Origin: an uncultured Collinsella sp.
Lineage (GTDB): Bacteria; Actinomycetota; Coriobacteriia; Coriobacteriales; Coriobacteriaceae
Direction: 5' to 3'
Assembly: GCA_902478885.1 (NCBI GenBank)
Contig: CABSMS010000021.1
Coordinates: 1 to 25,488 of the forward strand
Length of the DNA: 25,488 bases
Shown here: positions 22,038-25,488 of the stretch, one piece after another
Numbering within the stretch: the first letter of the stretch is position 1
Layout: each line of letters begins with the position of its first letter
Notes under the pieces: model-generated
Databases searched by the model: none
Told to the model about the DNA's origin: nothing
Seen by the model: only the letters and a program-made list of their open reading frames with translations
Program-made: the position numbers and the translations under genes

Positions 22038-22111
22038 ATTGTAGACAAGCCCAAAGCCGGAACAATCATTCTGACCGATGAACGGTATTTTTTCTTCGAT
22101 AAACGGTATTT
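22038..22111 (-). promoter_or_regulatory. PTS operon promoter with 21-bp-phased direct repeats
   Basis: On the minus strand -35 TTGTTC (complement of 22060-22065) and -10 TACAAT (complement of 22038-22043) are 16 bp apart. Upstream lie two direct repeats, CGATGAACGGTATTT (22076-22090) and CGATAAACGGTATTT (22097-22111), differing at one base with a 21-bp period, two helical turns. They are centred near -52 and -73, where activators commonly bind. Confidence 0.6.
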
Positions 22112-22120
22112 AGGCGGCAC

Positions 22121-22231
22121 TTAGGGACGTTCCTTTCCCGCCGGCACCCAGGGGCACTCCTCACTCTGGTGCATTGGGGACAGGTTTGTTTGCACCAGGT
22201 TGGTGCAGATTAACCCGGCCCCATTGCACCA
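22121..22231. repeat. REP-like segment with GGGAC cores downstream of the EFR1 gene
   Basis: TTAGGGACGTTCCTTT (22121-22136) is followed by a nested hairpin: TGGTGCATTGGGG (22167-22179) pairs with CCCCATTGCACCA (22219-22231) except at one central position, and inside it TGCACC (22191-22196) pairs with GGTGCA (22202-22207). The arm runs on into GGGGACAGGTTTG (22176-22188). The layout resembles REP sequences linked to REP-associated tyrosine transposases. Confidence 0.65.
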
Positions 22232-22243
22232 ATTTCGTATGCG

Positions 22244-23005
22244 CTAGATGAAGAGCTCGCATTCCTTCCGCACGACGCAAACCTTGCTCAGCATCTGGGA
22301 AACAGCGGATAGCTTGTTGGGATCAAGCCTGCGAGCGCCTCGCGGACATACGGCGATGCAGCGCATGCAGGAGATGCACGCCTCGCCAGCCGCTCGTTTG
22401 GGGTCACCCTTGTCGATAGCACAAACGGGGCACGCCGCGGCGCATGCACCGCAGGAGACGCAATCCTCTGTTGCCTCGGGTGCCATGCGGTGACCTCCGG
22501 CTTGTTTATAAGGACGATTGCCGGGAATAGAGAGTTCGGATGTATCCTCAGCCAACAGCTTTTGCTGAATTTGCCGCGCAAACTCTGCGAGCTGCGCCGC
22601 ATCCTGCGCATCCGGACGACCGGCAGTAAACTGTCGCGCAATGGAATGTTCTGCAATGGCTGCAACTGCCGCGATCACCCGGAATCCCGCATGCTTCGCA
22701 ACGTCCTCCAGCTCTACGAGCGTGTCCTCAAACGCGCGGTTTCCGTAGACGCACACCAGAACGGCCCGCGCTCCGTTGCCGTGAACCATGTTCAGTCGGT
22801 CGACCGCCACGGCAGGGACTCTGCCGGCATACGCTGGCACGGAGATAACAGCCACGTCGTCCTTCGTCATCGAGACCTCGTGGAAATCCAACCCGCTATC
22901 GGTCAGATCGACGGTAGCGGTATTCTTGTCCAGCGCCCCGGCCACAAGGCCAGACACCTTTCGCGTTCCACCCGTCGGACTAAACACAATTTCGAATACG
23001 CTCAT
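22244..23005 (-). CDS. EFR1 family protein: flavodoxin-like domain with two [4Fe-4S] clusters
   Basis: A 253-residue redox protein. The N-terminal part is flavodoxin-like with an FMN phosphate loop SPTGGTRK (9-16) and VPAYAGRVPAVAV (56-68), as in the EFR1 ferredoxin family. The C-terminal part has two ferredoxin motifs, C182-C192 (CVSCGACAAACPVCAIDKG, then DP) and C210-C220 (CISCMRCIAVCPRGARRL). It probably moves single electrons between ferredoxin-level donors and an unknown acceptor in the cytoplasm; no partner is encoded beside it. The ATG at 23005 has GAGAGGG upstream. A -10 candidate TATACT (complement of 23063-23068) lies 58 bp upstream without a clear -35. Repeat sequences lie on both sides of the gene. 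Confidence 0.9.
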   Translation of the reverse strand: MSVFEIVFSPTGGTRKVSGLVAGALDKNTATVDLTDSGLDFHEVSMTKDDVAVISVPAYAGRVPAVAVDRLNMVHGNGARAVLVCVYGNRAFEDTLVELEDVAKHAGFRVIAAVAAIAEHSIARQFTAGRPDAQDAAQLAEFARQIQQKLLAEDTSELSIPGNRPYKQAGGHRMAPEATEDCVSCGACAAACPVCAIDKGDPKRAAGEACISCMRCIAVCPRGARRLDPNKLSAVSQMLSKVCVVRKECELFI

Positions 23006-23216
23006 CGAGGCACCCTCTCCCTACGCCAGGCAACACGTCAAGCCGTTTTCACATTCAGACAGAGTATACGGCGCATGGGATTCCCGTTTTGGTGCACCAA
23101 GCACCCCAATGCACTCACCCTACGCTGTCTGCCTCTTCGTTTTGTATAAATTACGGTACAGATTGCATATATTTACTGGATACCGCCGTGTTCTCCTGAG
23201 GTACCCCATCCTGGCC

Positions 23217-23451
23217 CGTGCAAAAACCGGAGTATTCTGCAACGTGACCGCGCCAGCACCGCCGCGGGTGGGCAAAACTGTAGGGCGCCGTACCATTCTA
23301 AGTCCCGACATGGCGAGAATGACGCGCCCCTGCTCCGGAAAACGGCGAAATCTGACTCGGAACGCTCGCTAGGGATATCCGAAGGCCACCGTTGGCGACG
23401 TCGAATTATATGCAGACAACTCGAACTGCAGAATACTCCAAAAAATGCACG
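23217..23451. repeat. 235-bp element with 25-nt terminal inverted repeats (copy 2)
   Basis: The left end (23217-23241) reads CGTGC, an A-run, then CCGGAGTATTCTGCA; the right end (23427-23451) reads TGCAGAATACTCC, an A-run, then TGCACG. The inner 13 bp (GGAGTATTCTGCA) pair perfectly. Compared with copy 1, the A-to-T change in the left arm is matched by a T-to-A change in the right arm. The flank GGTACCCCATCC (23200-23211) corresponds to GGTGCCCCACC of copy 1. A nested hairpin is visible inside (GGGCGC near 23283 with GCGCCC, enclosing ATTCT/AGAAT). Confidence 0.8.
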
Positions 23452-23554
23452 GCGCACCCCATGGGACCCATTGCCGCATGGCAGGAAACAGGCCCACGGC
23501 ATCCTCTAGATGCATTCCCGAGGAAATCACATTTGAACTAGCGATCGGATACGG

Positions 23555-23590
23555 CAAACAAAAAGAGCCCCGAACGTAGTTGCTCGGGGC
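23555..23590 (-). terminator. Intrinsic terminator of the DEAD-box helicase gene
   Basis: GCCCCGA (23567-23573) pairs with TCGGGGC (23584-23590) around a 10-base loop, followed on the minus strand by CTCTTTTTGTTTG, about 36 bp past the gene's stop. Confidence 0.85.
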
Positions 23591-23626
23591 CCTTGGTTCA
23601 CCTCGCTCTAGCGGGCGATGCGTATG

Positions 23627-25488
<1,862 letters not shown>

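Larger units (their letters stand above)
21901..22243. other. 343-bp intergenic region upstream of the PTS operon
   Basis: It contains the leader, promoter and activator-like repeats of the PTS operon (21901-22111) and a repeat-rich segment adjoining the EFR1 gene's 3' end (22120-22231). No coding sequence is supported. Confidence 0.7.
23006..23626. other. 621-bp intergenic region without a credible gene
   Basis: It holds the EFR1 promoter region, a TTGGTGCACCAA palindrome (23089-23100) beside sequence resembling the 22167 hairpin arm, an AT-rich stretch (23140-23178), the second element with terminal inverted repeats (23217-23451) and the helicase terminator (23555-23590). Short open frames here are not supported. 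Confidence 0.7.

Noticed and set aside
22490..23149. A 219-codon plus-strand open frame
   Set aside because: Antisense to the EFR1 gene, whose cysteine motifs are complete.

Overview
This 25.5 kb window is GC-rich chromosomal DNA from an anaerobic gut actinobacterium, most likely a Coriobacteriia member close to Collinsella. That placement is an inference from the GC-rich codon use, the [FeFe]-hydrogenase, PTS and EFR1-ferredoxin content, and the density of small intergenic palindromes; no rRNA or marker gene is present to prove it. I see 19 protein genes, two of them cut by the window edges, and no tRNA or rRNA.

Layout. 1-1761 (+): end of cysteine synthase, then mnmA. 1777-3372: a HipA-like kinase gene fused to an HTH domain, framed by two inverted copies of a 27-bp-stem palindrome. 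3424-6238 (-): M42 aminopeptidase and a FucO-type lactaldehyde reductase, separated by a 600-bp gap with a 236-bp inverted-repeat element. 6404-7120 (-) and 7374-9509 (+): a divergent pair, a YoaK/DUF1275 membrane protein and a YgiQ-type radical SAM protein. 9566-10858: three palindromes in tandem, a CPBP membrane protease and an orphan RelB/DinJ-type antitoxin set between direct repeats.

11075-17156 (-) is a compact four-gene operon: a flavoprotein (NuoF-type Fe-S domain fused to a GltD-like FAD/NAD(P) module), a group A [FeFe]-hydrogenase, a substrate-binding lipoprotein, and one polypeptide fusing ABC permease and ATPase. The first two should couple H2 turnover to NAD(P)(H). Why a NitT/TauT-type importer is cotranscribed with them is unknown. 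17413-21900 (-) is a complete alpha-glucoside PTS operon: EIIA, BglG/LicT antiterminator, EIICB and GH4 6-phospho-alpha-glucosidase. 22244-23005 (-) is an EFR1-type flavodoxin-ferredoxin protein. 23627-25488 (-) is a DEAD-box RNA helicase with a very long RGG-rich tail, cut at the right edge.

The most unusual content is noncoding. Two 235/236-bp elements (4677-4912 and 23217-23451) share covarying terminal inverted repeats and almost identical length but have different interiors. Several different intergenic palindromes or repeats around small accessory genes share a GGGAC core, which suggests a REP-like family.
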